A DNA stretch of 6,408 bases, from NCBI GenBank assembly GCA_903957465.1, contig CAJBPJ010000067.1:1-6408 (forward strand), given 5' to 3'. Each line of letters begins with the position of its first letter. Positions within the stretch are counted from its first letter, which is position 1. Below, in pieces: positions 5,024 through 6,408 of this stretch. The stretch is from an uncultured Opitutia bacterium. GTDB taxonomy: Bacteria; Verrucomicrobiota; Verrucomicrobiia; Opitutales; UBA953. The position numbers were made by a program, and so were the translations under genes. The notes beneath the pieces are model-generated. The model made no database searches. It was not told where the DNA came from and saw only the letters and a list, made by a program, of their open reading frames with translations.

Positions 5024-6169
5024 TTAGATTGCCTCGAGGATAAGTCCTTTGAGGTAACGACCTTCTGGGAAATTTAATAATTCGGGATGGTCGGGCGGCT
5101 GCGCAGCGCGTTCGATAATGCGCAGGTTACGTCGTGCATCGGCCGCAGCAGATTCAGTAACCTCCTGAAAGAGACTCTCGGTAACACGTTGCGAACAAGA
5201 GTAGGTTGCTAAGATACCACCGGGAGCGAGGAGTCGAAGCGCCCGAAGGGTAATATCCTTATAACCACGCAGGGCACCTTCGAGTGCATCCTTCGACCGT
5301 GCAAAGGGCGGCGGATCAAGCACGATAAGGTCGAAGCGTGCTTCAGAAGCGCGCAGCCAATCAAAGACATTGGCAACTTCGAAGTCAGCACGGAGTTTGT
5401 TGGCAGCAGCATTGGCTTTCGCTGCGGCAATTGCCTCTTCGGAAAGATCAAGGCCGAGCACGGAATTAGCGCCGGCTCTTGCGCATGCTAACCCAAAGCC
5501 TCCTTGATTACAAAAAGCGTCAAGTACGCGGCGGCCTTTTGCTAAGGCAGCCACTTTGGCATGTTGGGCAAACTGATCGAGGTAGAGACCTGTCTTTTGC
5601 CCGCCGAGTAAATCTACATTCCAACTGAGTCCTCCGATATCGAGACGACGTGCCGCTAGGGGTTTTCCACTCGCCGTGGTGACGGAAAGCTCAAGACCCT
5701 CGAGTCGTCGTACGGGCGCATCGTTCCTTAAAACAATCTCATCGGGGGAGAGTAAACGACGGAGGTGATCAATGATAGCTGGCAGACGAATATCCATTCC
5801 AAGCGTATTGGCCTGGACGGAAAGCAAAGGGCCAAACCGATCAATAATAAGACCTGGTAAACCATCGCCTTCAGCGTGCACCAAACGTGTAAAGGGGGCC
5901 CCTTGACGATGGGCAATCGCCGCCGACAATAAGTCTCCCAACAACACATTATCTAATCGACGCGGCGCCATGCTGTAGCGACGCCAGACAATCTGAGACT
6001 TGGAGTTCCAGATACCAGAACCCAAAGAACGTCCGCGCGGATCGACCAACTCGACGCCTTCGCCATCTTCGGGAGCCTGCCCGAGAACCTCGACTTCTGC
6101 GGCATAAGCCCAGGGATGACCTTGGAGAGCACGGGCCGGACGGCCCGAATGAAGACGAACTGCGCGCAT
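5024..6169 (-). CDS. rlmI: 23S rRNA (cytosine-C5) methyltransferase, RlmI family
   Basis: RlmI-type enzymes transfer a methyl group from S-adenosylmethionine to C5 of a 23S rRNA cytosine (C1962 in E. coli). The 381-residue length is near the usual 396. An N-terminal PUA-like RNA-binding domain (about 1-70) is followed by the linking segment EGDGLPGLIIDRFG (100-113). The COG1092 signature GGQKTGLYLDQ (189-199) comes next. The Rossmann methyltransferase domain has motif I LDAFCNQGGFG (216-226), acidic LDLS (240-243), motif IV LDPPPF (284-289) and motif VI TYSCS (322-326), with the probable catalytic Cys325. RGYKDI (301-306) and YPEG-like FPEGRYLKG (367-375) are also family hallmarks. The exact target base is inferred from the family; an RlmI paralogue is possible. 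It starts 4 bp after the upstream permease stop, so the two are probably co-transcribed, without a visible Shine-Dalgarno. Confidence 0.9.
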   Translation of the reverse strand: MRAVRLHSGRPARALQGHPWAYAAEVEVLGQAPEDGEGVELVDPRGRSLGSGIWNSKSQIVWRRYSMAPRRLDNVLLGDLLSAAIAHRQGAPFTRLVHAEGDGLPGLIIDRFGPLLSVQANTLGMDIRLPAIIDHLRRLLSPDEIVLRNDAPVRRLEGLELSVTTASGKPLAARRLDIGGLSWNVDLLGGQKTGLYLDQFAQHAKVAALAKGRRVLDAFCNQGGFGLACARAGANSVLGLDLSEEAIAAAKANAAANKLRADFEVANVFDWLRASEARFDLIVLDPPPFARSKDALEGALRGYKDITLRALRLLAPGGILATYSCSQRVTESLFQEVTESAAADARRNLRIIERAAQPPDHPELLNFPEGRYLKGLILEAI

Positions 6170-6173
6170 GAAA

Positions 6174-6408
6174 TTAATTGATCGATTTTAAACGAGGAAC
6201 AGCCCAAGCCGCAAGGAGGGCAACCGGAAGCCAGGCTGAAATCACTGGCGGAATTGTTCCCGAAGCTCCCAACGCCGAGAATATCGCATCAACAAAGTAA
6301 TAGATGAGAAAAAGCCCGAGCGTCTTTGAAACCCCAATCATTGGGTTCGTACGACCACCGACCACCGCAAAAGGAATCGCAATAGCCACAACCACTAAAC
6401 AAATGACG
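6174..6408 (-). CDS. LptF/LptG (YjgP/YjgQ) family lipopolysaccharide export permease, C-terminal part
   Basis: The frame is open to the right edge, so the 5' end is missing; 77 C-terminal residues are visible, ending at the TAA at 6176-6174. Proteins of this family are inner-membrane subunits that, with the LptB ATPase, extract lipopolysaccharide towards the LptC-A-D bridge. The visible part has the tail typical of the family: a membrane segment ending in IPFAVVGGR, a second one (GLFLIYYFVDAIFSALG), the loop GTIPPVISAWLP with its characteristic PP and AWLP, and a last segment before the basic end PRLKSIN. The fragment cannot separate LptF from LptG; the GTIPP loop slightly recalls LptG. The gene probably heads the transcript that continues into rlmI. 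Confidence 0.8.
   Translation of the reverse strand, partial: VICLVVVAIAIPFAVVGGRTNPMIGVSKTLGLFLIYYFVDAIFSALGASGTIPPVISAWLPVALLAAWAVPRLKSIN

Overview
The window looks like ordinary chromosomal DNA from a Gram-negative bacterium. It encodes a lipopolysaccharide-export permease of the LptF/LptG family, a PilT-type retraction ATPase and the diaminopimelate route to lysine and peptidoglycan. No transposase, integrase, phage gene, RNA gene or CRISPR array is visible. Base composition is roughly balanced. Start codons largely lack good Shine-Dalgarno sequences. That feature, the short simple-repeat spacers and the small exported gingipain-like peptidase would fit Verrucomicrobiota or a neighbouring phylum. 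This placement is a weak inference, because no marker gene was compared.

Layout. Positions 1-851 (minus) hold the N-terminal 283 residues of a PilT-type ATPase that runs off the left edge. A 62-bp divergent spacer (852-913), with a hairpin three bases before the next start, leads into dapA (914-1852, plus) and dapB (1849-2583, plus). These two overlap by four bases and encode consecutive steps of diaminopimelate synthesis. ruvA (2717-3313, minus), the Holliday-junction binding subunit, stands alone. Next is an exported clan CD (C25, gingipain-like) cysteine peptidase (3676-4998, plus). It converges on rlmI (5024-6169, minus), a 23S rRNA m5C methyltransferase, which sits 4 bp behind the C-terminal end of an LptF/LptG permease (6174-6408, minus, 5' end outside the window).

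The most unusual part is not a gene. Both spacers around ruvA consist largely of short-period tandem repeats. Each begins with an 8-bp-period block around GCTAAC and changes to a 7-bp-period block around AGTCYTT. The larger spacer also has TTTYTAC and CCCGCTT heptamers. The order and orientation are the same on both sides of ruvA, and a short inverted copy lies in the ruvA leader. The larger spacer forms a tract of about 227 bp that is 85 percent pyrimidine on the plus strand, directly upstream of the peptidase start codon. I do not recognise this composite repeat as a described family; it is the best candidate here for something undescribed.

The genes do not form one pathway. dapA-dapB is a clear translationally coupled pair, and the permease gene and rlmI are probably co-transcribed. 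pilT, ruvA and the peptidase appear to be separate units.
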